Assembly: GCA_937969485.1 (NCBI GenBank)
Contig: CALBVQ010000031.1
Span: 1 to 11,056, forward strand
Direction: 5' to 3'
DNA length: 11,056 nt
Origin: an uncultured Saprospiraceae bacterium
Lineage (GTDB): Bacteria > Bacteroidota > Bacteroidia > Chitinophagales > Saprospiraceae
In this document: positions 1 through 5,347 of the stretch, piece after piece
How positions within the stretch are numbered: position 1 is the stretch's first letter
Layout of the letters: each line of letters opens with the position of its first letter
Notes under the pieces: generated by a model
What the model saw: the letters and a program-made list of their open reading frames with translations, nothing else
Database searches by the model: none
Told to the model about the DNA's origin: nothing
Program-made: the position numbers and the translations under genes

Positions 1-311
1 GCAAGAGGGGTAGTAGAAGGTCGATCTAGGATCGACTCCTGACTGAAGCGAAGCGAAAGGAATGGATGACTATAAGGAAACTTCGAATGGCCCGACAGCC
101 TAACGGAACGGAGTGAAGTTATGGTGGCTTGCCCTACTTTATATAAAAAACTATTTTTTTACTCTCTTTGCTGACCTTAACGAAAGGACTTCGACTAATG
201 AAAATACTAATACCTGTGTTTTATTAGTACCTCCTATTATTCGGACGGGGTTACAAAGCCGATCGGATATGGAAACCAATTGAATCATTCCTGTTCCCTC
301 AATAGGAAGGC
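1..311. other. Leading stretch without a supportable gene
   Basis: I see no credible coding frame here. The plus frame open from base 1 stops after 13 codons. The first 140 bases look richer in G+C than what follows and contain small palindromes: GTCGATC (20-26) pairs with GATCGAC (30-36), ACTTC (80-84) with GAAGT (115-119), and GCAAG (1-5) with CTTGC (128-132). A TACTAAT/ATTAGTA pair lies at 205-211 and 223-229, and ACTAAT is directly repeated 12 bases apart (194-199 and 206-211). That spacing could suit a DNA-binding regulator, but this is only a suggestion. The stretch may belong to a structured element or the 3' region of a gene beginning outside the window. Confidence 0.4.
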
Positions 312-343
312 AATCTCGGCTAAGCAATTGCTTAGCTGAGATT
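312..343. promoter_or_regulatory. 14-bp hairpin directly upstream of the LytTR gene (terminator or leader structure)
   Basis: The arms 312-325 and 330-343 pair over 14 positions with one G-U, around the loop AATT; the centre AAGCAATTGCTT is a perfect palindrome. The hairpin is followed by TCTTT and then A-rich DNA, so the T-tract is weak. It ends 19 bases before the ATG of the LytTR gene. It could terminate transcription from upstream, be a 5'-leader structure, or be a palindromic operator. The pairing is directly visible; the role is open. Confidence 0.5.
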
Positions 344-362
344 TCTTTAAAAAAATATATAG

Positions 363-755
363 ATGAAAAGTAGTACGGCATTAAAGTCAATCAATGAGTC
401 CACTTCTCTGAAAGCCATTCTCCCGAAGAAAGATAAATTATGTCTGTCTACGATGAATGGACATTTGATTATTAGTAAACAGGAGATTTCTGTAATGAAA
501 GCAGATGATAGTTATTGCCATATTAGCTATGCTGGGAAGAGTATATTATGTTCTATTACCTTAAAGGAGATTTCGTCTAGGATGCATTTGTTGAATTTTG
601 TAAAGGTACACAGATCGTATGTTATTAACATCTATAAGGTTGTTTCGATTAATGCTGCATGTACACAATTGACTATGGAAGATGGACAAGAAATTCCTAT
701 TTCAAGAAGTCACAAGAAGGAATTCAAGTATTTATTGTCCTCTTTTTTTGATTAG
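363..755 (+). CDS. LytTR-domain DNA-binding protein, orphan
   Basis: This 130-residue protein is essentially one LytTR DNA-binding domain (about residues 26-126) after a short polar N-terminus. Family marks are the motif FVKVHRSYVIN (79-89) and the C-terminal IPISRSHKKEF (111-121), which match the conserved RxHRSxxVN and PhSRxxxxxF patterns of LytTR proteins. There is no receiver domain, sensor or membrane segment, so unlike AgrA or LytR it is not an obvious response regulator. It probably binds direct-repeat sites as a transcription regulator whose signal comes from elsewhere or from its own level. No clear Shine-Dalgarno precedes the ATG, as is usual in Bacteroidota; a large hairpin lies 19 bases upstream. 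No partner kinase is next to it. The gene downstream is 700 bases away with its own promoter, so its targets are unknown. Confidence 0.85.
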   Translation: MKSSTALKSINESTSLKAILPKKDKLCLSTMNGHLIISKQEISVMKADDSYCHISYAGKSILCSITLKEISSRMHLLNFVKVHRSYVINIYKVVSINAACTQLTMEDGQEIPISRSHKKEFKYLLSSFFD

Positions 756-942
756 AGAGTGGCTTCCGCCAAAAGAATAGATCATTCTCTCGCTCTGTAC
801 AATGCAAATTTCTGTTTCTTCGAAGCTCGGTAGCTTGCCCGCCGTCTTTCTACGTTCTCTAACTCAGAGCATTCTCATGTTCTTCTTCATTGATCAATCG
901 TTCCTGCTCCATTACTATGGATAGCCTCCCGTCCGCTGTCTT
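756..942. other. Intergenic DNA, no confident gene
   Basis: Directly after the LytTR stop, 754-761 and 783-790 can pair over 8 positions, but without a T-run, so it is a poor terminator. Bases 760-776 read, on the minus strand, TCTTTTGGCGGAAGCCA, which recurs with one change at 4680-4696. A short minus-strand frame (1014 to 859, 51 codons) crosses this area; see the findings. No other structure was seen. Confidence 0.4.
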
Positions 943-1103
943 ATACCAATTCTGTTTTAGAATTTCGCATATTTTCAAGTTTATAAAAGCAATTACTTCG
1001 TTAGAAATACTCATGATAGCTAAGGCTATCCCTGCGTTTTCTGCCTTGTACTTGATTTAGTAATTCTTGAAAATAAAGTGAAACCTCAAAACAGAATTGG
1101 TAT
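943..1103. repeat. 161-bp nested inverted repeat, MITE-like
   Basis: Three inverted-repeat pairs sit one inside the other. The outer arms are perfect 16-mers, ATACCAATTCTGTTTT (943-958) and its complement (1088-1103). The middle arms are TATTTTCAAG (970-979) and CTTGAAAATA (1066-1075). The central hairpin is GATAGC/GCTATC (1015-1020 and 1025-1030). If the ends are read as TACC...GGTA, both sides carry TTA (941-943 and 1103-1105), a possible 3-bp target duplication. There is no transposase-sized frame. These are the marks of a non-autonomous, transposase-mobilised element or of a folded non-coding RNA unit. Copies of its right end recur at 1159-1170 and 4516-4533. Structure is seen; mobility is inferred. 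Confidence 0.7.
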
Positions 1104-1158
1104 TACTTCACTCTTCGAGATTGGTCTTGACTACAATAGATCTGTCCGTAATCTAGTC

Positions 1159-1203
1159 CAGAATTGGTATAGGTGGTGTACTAAGTCAATAAGATAGTAC
1201 ACC
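1159..1203. repeat. Solo repeat end plus 9-bp hairpin
   Basis: CAGAATTGGTAT (1159-1170) is a 12-base exact copy of the right end of the nested element at 943-1103, in the same orientation and without the rest of it. Immediately after, GGTGTACTA (1175-1183) and TAGTACACC (1195-1203) form a perfect 9-bp stem with an 11-base loop. The hairpin has no T-run. Its GTGTAC core resembles the operator at 1372-1397, but the half-site spacing differs, so I do not call it an operator. Confidence 0.4.
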
Positions 1204-1339
1204 TAATTCCGCTCATTATAGCTAATTTCAATAGGTGAATTGAAAAATACTAAAAATTTATTTTTGATCATAAATTGCTGATTAGCAGACTGTTGTTGTT
1301 TGTATGAGTGTTCTTTCTTGATTTTATTTCTACAGATAG

Positions 1340-1371
1340 TTGGTGGTAAGCAAAAAATAACATTACATTTG
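1340..1371 (+). promoter_or_regulatory. Bacteroidota-type promoter of the ABC/GntR operon
   Basis: TACATTTG at 1364-1371 matches the Bacteroidota -7 consensus TAnnTTTG exactly. TTG at 1340-1342 sits 21 bases upstream, a suitable place for the -33 TTTG box. Transcription would start near 1377-1380, giving a leader of about 78 bases before the ABC ATPase. The match to consensus is seen; use as a promoter is inferred. Confidence 0.6.
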
Positions 1372-1397
1372 TAGTGTACTATTATACTAATACACTA
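1372..1397. promoter_or_regulatory. Probable GntR (YtrA-type) operator
   Basis: The arms TAGTGTA (1372-1378) and TACACTA (1391-1397) are a perfect inverted repeat with a 12-base spacer that is itself partly symmetric. From memory, YtrA of Bacillus subtilis binds AGTGTA-N13-TACACT, so the half-sites are the same and the spacer is one base shorter. The site begins directly after the -7 box and covers the expected start of transcription, ideal for repression. The likely ligand is the GntR protein at 3026-3394, encoded in the same operon. Confidence 0.6.
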
Positions 1398-1455
1398 TAA
1401 ATATATTTGATTTCATCTTTGTACAATGAGATAGTTGTTAAAAAAAAACTGACTT

Positions 1456-2277
1456 ATGTTAACAATCGAAAACGTCCATTATGGATATAGAAAGAATCAA
1501 AGCCTTTTCAATGGCCTTGACTTTACCTTAGAGCCAGGGAAAATTAGTGGGCTTCTAGGAAAGAATGGTTCAGGAAAGTCTACGCTGTTGCGTTTGATTT
1601 CTGGAGCTTATTTTCCTCAAGACGGCAATATTTCCTTTGAGGGTAACCCTACACAAAAAAGAGATGTTGAAACGCAAGCTTCTATCTACTTCTTGCAAGA
1701 AGATGATGAGTTGCCTAGCTATAAGATCAGCCAGTATCTTAATTTCTATACTCCTTTCTATCCTGAATTTAGCAAGATTGACTTTAATAAGATGCTTGAA
1801 GATTTCGAAGTCGATCCCTCTAAAAAAATCAAGGATCTCTCGTTCGGACAAAAAAAGAAATTTAGCGTCGCTTTTGCACTTTCCACTGGAGTAAAATTGC
1901 TCATACTTGACGAACCGACTAATGGTATGGATATTCCTTCCAAATCGACTTTTAGGAAAGCGGTGTCGCAGTCCCTTCGTGAAGATCAAAGTATCATTGT
2001 ATCCACTCACCAGATTAGAGATCTCGGCCAATTACTTGATACCATTATTGTAATAAATAACGGAAAAATCCTCCTAAAAGATGATATGTTTTCGTTGTCG
2101 GAACAGTTCTCGTGCAGCTATATGCCAGGCAATACTCCACCAGAATCTTCTCTATATGCTGAACCTGCTCCTGGTGGAAACATCGTGCTTCAGAAAAGTG
2201 ACGGAACACCATCCGACATTGACATTGAGGTCTTTTTTAATGCCATTATTTCAAACCCTAGTATTCTAAATCAATAA
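1456..2277 (+). CDS. ABC transporter ATP-binding protein
   Basis: The 273-residue ATPase subunit of an ABC exporter powers transport through the permease encoded next. All nucleotide-binding motifs are present in order: Walker A GKNGSGKS (35-42), Q-loop Gln81 in FLQED, signature LSFGQ (128-132), Walker B LLILDEP with catalytic Glu153 (148-154), D-loop NGMD (156-159) and switch His185 in STHQ. The last 60 residues are an extra C-terminal part with no recognised motif. It is cytoplasmic and should dimerise. The gene is first in the operon, about 78 bases after the predicted transcription start, and only two bases separate its stop from the permease ATG. It resembles the ATPases of YtrA/GntR-linked ABC systems (Ytr, antibiotic or envelope-stress related). 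The substrate cannot be read from the sequence. Confidence 0.93.
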   Translation: MLTIENVHYGYRKNQSLFNGLDFTLEPGKISGLLGKNGSGKSTLLRLISGAYFPQDGNISFEGNPTQKRDVETQASIYFLQEDDELPSYKISQYLNFYTPFYPEFSKIDFNKMLEDFEVDPSKKIKDLSFGQKKKFSVAFALSTGVKLLILDEPTNGMDIPSKSTFRKAVSQSLREDQSIIVSTHQIRDLGQLLDTIIVINNGKILLKDDMFSLSEQFSCSYMPGNTPPESSLYAEPAPGGNIVLQKSDGTPSDIDIEVFFNAIISNPSILNQ

Positions 2278-2279
2278 TC

Positions 2280-3026
2280 ATGACACTAAAATTATCACGT
2301 TTATTTAAGCTTCTTAGGATTGAACTTAGCCATAATTTCCTAAACACTATTCTCATTATAGGACTTGTTTTCATTGGGCTAACTACACTAACCATTGTAA
2401 TTGAAGCTTTCGAGGGAGCTAATGTTGAGATTGATCTCCATTCTATGTTTCTTTCTATCACATTGATAGGAGGTGTAATAGTAGGATCTGCAAGTTTCGG
2501 CGAATTGAGTAAGAGACATACTCGGATTAACTACTTAAACCTACCAGCATCTTCTGTGGAAAAGGTTCTTAGTAAGGCCATAACCTACTTGTTGTTATTT
2601 CCCATTTCGGTATACCTGCTCTTCTTGTTTTTGAGTATGATCATAAGTGGGATTAATGCTACTTTTCTAGAGATAGATTCGAACGGCAAATTCGAACTAG
2701 AGCCTATTTATATGATTGCAATCATTTTATTCACGATTTCAATTTTCTTCTATGGTTCTGTTCGCTTTAATACCTATGCATTTCCAAAGACACTACTTAT
2801 GGCACTTTCAGTGTTGTTCATCTTGGGAGGAATAGGTTTCTTAACCGCCTACGCTATTTACCCGGAACTGAGAGCGGTAGTTGCAGGCGATGCACCAGAC
2901 ATGGTATTTGATGGGGGGAATTTAGAAGAGCACTGGGTAATAGACAGCATAAAAGCTTTATACTTTCTCTCGCCTTTATTATTTGTTACGCTTAGCATTT
3001 TTTGTTTAAAAGAAAAAGAAGGATAA
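2280..3026 (+). CDS. ABC transporter permease, six-helix membrane subunit
   Basis: This 248-residue integral membrane protein is the probable permease partner of the ATPase just upstream. Hydrophobic segments lie at about residues 20-40, 56-75, 94-119, 143-163, 172-194 and 220-243, a typical six-helix ABC-2-like layout with no large extracellular domain. The stretch of about 25 residues between helices 5 and 6 is acidic and probably exposed. Sequence identity to a named family is not obvious, so the call rests on topology and operon position. Its stop TAA shares one base with the ATG of the GntR gene (TAATG), which indicates translational coupling of transporter and regulator. Confidence 0.8.
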   Translation: MTLKLSRLFKLLRIELSHNFLNTILIIGLVFIGLTTLTIVIEAFEGANVEIDLHSMFLSITLIGGVIVGSASFGELSKRHTRINYLNLPASSVEKVLSKAITYLLLFPISVYLLFLFLSMIISGINATFLEIDSNGKFELEPIYMIAIILFTISIFFYGSVRFNTYAFPKTLLMALSVLFILGGIGFLTAYAIYPELRAVVAGDAPDMVFDGGNLEEHWVIDSIKALYFLSPLLFVTLSIFCLKEKEG

Positions 3027-3394
3027 TGGAATTTAAAAAAACAGAATCGATATATGAACAGATTGCCGGCTCTATTCAGGAGAATATTCTAGATGAGGTG
3101 TGGAAAGAGGGAGATAGAATCCCGAGTGTGAGAGAAACAGCAGGAAAAATTCAAGTGAACCCCAATACTGTTATGCGAACCTACAGTCTTCTTCAAGATG
3201 AGGGGATTATTTTCAACAAAAGAGGCATTGGTTTTTTTGTAGCCAACGATGCCATTCAGAAATCAATTGATATGAAAAAGCAGAAATTCAACCAAGAAAT
3301 GTTGCCCGAATTCTTTAAGATGATTGACAAGTTACACATTACTTTTGACGAGCTTAAAAGTTCTTATCAAGATTGGAAACAACAAAATAATTAA
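3026..3394 (+). CDS. GntR-family (YtrA-like) transcriptional regulator
   Basis: This 122-residue regulator has an N-terminal winged helix-turn-helix (about residues 7-74, with RIPSVRETAGKIQVNPNTVM at 31-50 and the wing KRGIGFFV at 65-72) and only a short helical tail of about 45 residues. That short C-terminal part, without a metabolite-binding FCD or UTRA domain, marks the YtrA subfamily, which usually represses ABC transporter operons containing its own gene. I start it at the ATG at 3026: it overlaps the permease stop by one base and has AGAAGGA just upstream. An in-frame TTG at 3002 would extend it by eight basic residues and is less likely. The palindrome at 1372-1397 is the likely binding site. 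The inducing signal is unknown. Confidence 0.9.
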   Translation: MEFKKTESIYEQIAGSIQENILDEVWKEGDRIPSVRETAGKIQVNPNTVMRTYSLLQDEGIIFNKRGIGFFVANDAIQKSIDMKKQKFNQEMLPEFFKMIDKLHITFDELKSSYQDWKQQNN

Positions 3395-3396
3395 AA

Positions 3397-4167
3397 ATGA
3401 AACGATTAAAAACATATATTAAAATGGAATTGGCAGTACTTGCTGCACTAGTTTTGGGAGTATTGATTCTCCAGCTATTTACTAGAAACCAAATCGATAA
3501 TTACGAAGAAAAGATTATCGCCTTTCGAGGAAGTTTAGAATCAAAGGAAATAGAAGTAGCAGATTTCGATAAGTTTTACGGATCTACGAACATTAAGATC
3601 TCCTTGGTTAAAGGTGATCCCAAAGTGGTTATTACCTCAGCTCCTGAAGTCATCGAAAACATCGAAATTACGGAAGACAATGGTTGGCTAGAAATACGAG
3701 ATAAGGAGCATGATCTACGAATCGACAATGAGCTAAGAAATGCTAGTTTGATCACAGTTTATTACGAAGATTTGTCAGAGTTACGGTCTGATAAAAATTG
3801 TAGCGTACGACAGGAAGGAATGCTTGATAATAGGACTGTAAAGCTAATTAGCGAAGGAAATTCTGTTTTGACGGTGGAAGTGGATGTAGAGAAATTGACT
3901 GCTGAAAGTGCAGGGAATTCTCATATGACTATCTCCGGAGAAGCGGACACATTGTCCATCAGTAGCAATGGAAATAGTACTTTAATGACTAAGGCTTGCC
4001 TTGCAAGAGTAGCCAATGCTGTTTCGAATGGAAATTCAACACTCAAGTGTAAGGCCGAATTAGAGCTTGAAGGACACGCTAATGGAAATAGTAGCCTTCA
4101 CGTACTTGGAAGCCCTGTAAAGAAGAATACCAGTTCAAGTCAGAACGCAAGAATTGTCAATTTTTAA
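3397..4167 (+). CDS. Membrane-anchored GIN-domain (DUF2807-like) protein with GNS repeats
   Basis: This 256-residue protein has one N-terminal hydrophobic segment (about 12-28, after positive residues KRLKTYIK), acting as uncleaved anchor or signal, followed by a region predicted outside the cytoplasm. From about residue 50 it resembles the putative auto-transporter adhesin head GIN domain (DUF2807), common in Bacteroidota and often beside GntR-ABC genes. The second half has five Gly-Asn-Ser units at 154, 173, 192, 212 and 230, spaced 18-20 residues, as expected for successive turns of a beta-solenoid. A short Ser/Asn-rich tail follows. It starts two bases after the GntR stop and is the last gene of the operon, so it is likely co-regulated with the transporter. 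The function is unknown; binding or envelope sensing are guesses. Confidence 0.75.
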   Translation: MKRLKTYIKMELAVLAALVLGVLILQLFTRNQIDNYEEKIIAFRGSLESKEIEVADFDKFYGSTNIKISLVKGDPKVVITSAPEVIENIEITEDNGWLEIRDKEHDLRIDNELRNASLITVYYEDLSELRSDKNCSVRQEGMLDNRTVKLISEGNSVLTVEVDVEKLTAESAGNSHMTISGEADTLSISSNGNSTLMTKACLARVANAVSNGNSTLKCKAELELEGHANGNSSLHVLGSPVKKNTSSSQNARIVNF

Positions 4168-4192
4168 GAAAAATAGTGGAAACAGGTACACG

Positions 4193-4226
4193 AAAAAAGG
4201 CATTGACTCTAGTCAGTGCTTTTTTT
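4193..4226 (+). terminator. Rho-independent terminator of the ABC operon
   Basis: GCATTGAC (4200-4207) pairs with GTCAGTGC (4212-4219) around the loop TCTA, with one G-U. The stem is lengthened by six A's (4193-4198) against the seven T's at 4220-4226. It lies 25 bases after the stop of the GIN-domain gene. The A-tract means it could also stop minus-strand transcripts. Confidence 0.85.
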
Positions 4227-4334
4227 ATGTGTGTATGCACCCGAAACGCTGACATTTCTAGTTGCTCATTCACTTTCTGCACATGCTCCCGTCCTTCTAT
4301 AGGAAGAGAAGCATGATTGTGTGTGGATTGGTCG

Positions 4335-4515
4335 AACCCGAATTATACATTAGGTTTTCGTCATGAGAACTTAAAATGCAAAGAGAATGGGAGCTCAACA
4401 GTTCTTTTGAAGCGCAGGCGTGGTCCCCATCACGGTGAGCATCAAAAGAGCTGGACGTTCCCATTATTGAAGCAGTTTCAGCTCGTAGTAGATATCTTAA
4501 TGCATATTTCGGGTT
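4335..4515. repeat. Palindromic interspersed repeat, long form (copy A)
   Basis: The 181-bp element is imperfectly palindromic along much of its length. The terminal arms are AACCCGAATTATACATTA (4335-4352) and TTAATGCATATTTCGGGTT (4497-4515). Inner arms at about 4383-4413 and 4437-4469 are imperfect inverted copies of each other (AATGGGA...TTCTTTTGA against TCAAAAGA...TCCCATT). A central hairpin is CGTG/CACG (4419-4422 and 4431-4434). A further pair, GAGCTG/CAGCTC, lies at 4448-4453 and 4479-4484. The right half (4437-4515) recurs inverted at 7615-7690, and the two ends joined together make the short copy at 10830-10886. A frame open through it (4317-4517) is an artefact of the repeat. Confidence 0.75.
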
Positions 4516-4532
4516 AAAACAGAATTCGTATT
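4516..4532. repeat. 17-bp TTAA-flanked insertion between two repeats
   Basis: At 9606-9618 two neighbouring repeats are joined by GGGTTAAACCC. Here the same junction holds 17 more bases: AACAGAATTCGTA with TTAA on both sides. The 13 bases match 12 of 13 of the right end of the nested element at 943-1103 (AACAGAATTGGTA), which is also followed by TTA. This is what a TTAA target duplication around a remnant or excision footprint would leave. The comparison is seen; the mechanism is inferred. Confidence 0.6.
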
Positions 4533-4659
4533 AAACCCAAATTTTGCATTAGAAAATTTATTATCTCTTGAACTTCTGCGAGATATAGCACTTCGCTAAT
4601 TTTCACGCAGTCATCATAGCGATTCTATACCTCATTCGTGAAAACTCATATTTCGGGTT
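4533..4659. repeat. Interspersed repeat (copy B)
   Basis: This 127-bp unit begins AAACCCAAATTTTGCATTAG and ends CATATTTCGGGTT, so its ends form an imperfect inverted repeat. It is homologous along its whole length to copy C (9613-9745); both share the identical core TAGCACTTCGCTAATTTTCA (4586-4605 and 9667-9686) and similar flanks. In both places the unit directly follows a GATATCTTAATGCATATTTCGGGTT-like end. It has no coding capacity of its own. Confidence 0.75.
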
Positions 4660-4679
4660 GAACTAGAGAAGCGCTAGAG

Positions 4680-4699
4680 TCTTTTGGCGGCAGCCAAAA
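4680..4699. repeat. Short GC-centred hairpin repeat
   Basis: TTTTGGC (4682-4688) and GCCAAAA (4693-4699) form a perfect 7-bp stem with loop GGCA. TCTTTTGGCGGCAGCCA (4680-4696) recurs with one mismatch on the opposite strand at 760-776, just after the LytTR gene. The A-run on its right side is the T-run of the minus-strand terminator that follows. It could be a small intergenic repeat or part of a bidirectional terminator. Confidence 0.4.
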
Positions 4700-4728
4700 A
4701 AAAGGGACAACTCTCACAAGTCATCCCT
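4696..4728 (-). terminator. Rho-independent terminator of the phosphohexomutase operon
   Basis: Read on the minus strand, AGGGATGACT (4728-4719) pairs with AGTTGTCCCT (4712-4703) over ten positions with two G-U pairs and a six-base loop, followed by about eight further T's (4702-4696 and the last stem base). It lies about 70 bases beyond the stop of the 178-aa gene. Confidence 0.8.
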
Positions 4729-4797
4729 TCTAGATATTCTTTAAATATATGAATCAATGATGGCATTGATTAATGCACACTAATGCTTAATACATCA

Positions 4798-5334
4798 CTA
4801 CACCTCTTCATCAGACGCGTAACTAGTAGCAAAACCGATAGGAGGTTTGCCTGAAGGTTGGTCATCATCGTAGTCTTCCCAAGCTACGAGCTCCTTCAAG
4901 AATTCCTCGACATGTCTCACTATAAAGCCTTCATTCAACTCACTTGGTCTTACTATTTCCAAGGACTTCGGCTGCTGTGGTTCACCATAACCTTCAAGGA
5001 ATGGTTGTACAAGTAAAACAACTATCTTACCATTAAATAACTGCTGGTAAACCAACATTCCGTTATTTCGTACAACAGACCTACTTTCATCTGCATCTAG
5101 TTTTTCTCTGATTCCACTTTTGATTCGACCTAAATTAAATACAATTACCTCTAGGTTTTCGACTGAGTCTTTAATTTCAATCTCCGCATCAATTGCAGTT
5201 TCATCAATGATTTTTTGTAAAGTCGAAGTAATTAATTCCTTTGTTTCTGCAGCCCATTGATCTCTATAGTCATGAGTATTCTGTTTCACTTGCAGGTATT
5301 TATCAACCTTCGATTTTAATGCTGTAAAGTTCAT
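4798..5334 (-). CDS. Hypothetical protein, second gene of the phosphohexomutase operon
   Basis: I do not recognise this 178-residue protein. It is soluble-looking: no signal peptide and no membrane segment. The N-terminal 40 residues are rich in charged residues and predicted helical. The middle (about 45-115) alternates hydrophobic and polar residues in a beta-like pattern (LEVIVFNLG, GKIVVLLVQPF). The C-terminus is very acidic (WEDYDDDQPSGKPP and a DEEV end). Codon use is like its neighbours and the frame is intact. It begins 13 bases after the phosphohexomutase stop on the same strand, and a good terminator follows, so the two are almost surely co-transcribed. That hints at a link to sugar-phosphate metabolism, but no function can be assigned. 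Confidence 0.75.
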   Translation of the reverse strand: MNFTALKSKVDKYLQVKQNTHDYRDQWAAETKELITSTLQKIIDETAIDAEIEIKDSVENLEVIVFNLGRIKSGIREKLDADESRSVVRNNGMLVYQQLFNGKIVVLLVQPFLEGYGEPQQPKSLEIVRPSELNEGFIVRHVEEFLKELVAWEDYDDDQPSGKPPIGFATSYASDEEV

Positions 5335-5347
5335 ATTTTAGTATTCG

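Noticed and set aside
151..390. Minus-strand open frame of 79 codons
   Set aside because: It begins inside the LytTR gene, runs through the upstream hairpin region and has no family resemblance.
1175..1203. Second GntR operator
   Set aside because: GTGTA and TACAC half-sites are present, but the spacer is 17 bases rather than 12-13 and no promoter box lies next to it.
1570..2031. Minus-strand open frame of 153 codons inside the ABC ATPase gene
   Set aside because: It is antisense to a gene with all ABC motifs intact; the composition is that of a shadow frame.
3002..3025. Upstream TTG start for the GntR protein
   Set aside because: It would add eight basic residues overlapping the permease end. 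The ATG at 3026 has the AGAAGGA site and the coupling overlap TAATG.
4317..4517. Plus-strand frame of 66 codons
   Set aside because: It lies almost wholly in the palindromic repeat copy A and stops at its right end; no protein family is recognisable.
4335..4659. CRISPR array or group II intron
   Set aside because: The repeats are palindromic, of unequal length and not evenly spaced, there are no cas genes, and there is no reverse transcriptase or intron domain V signature.
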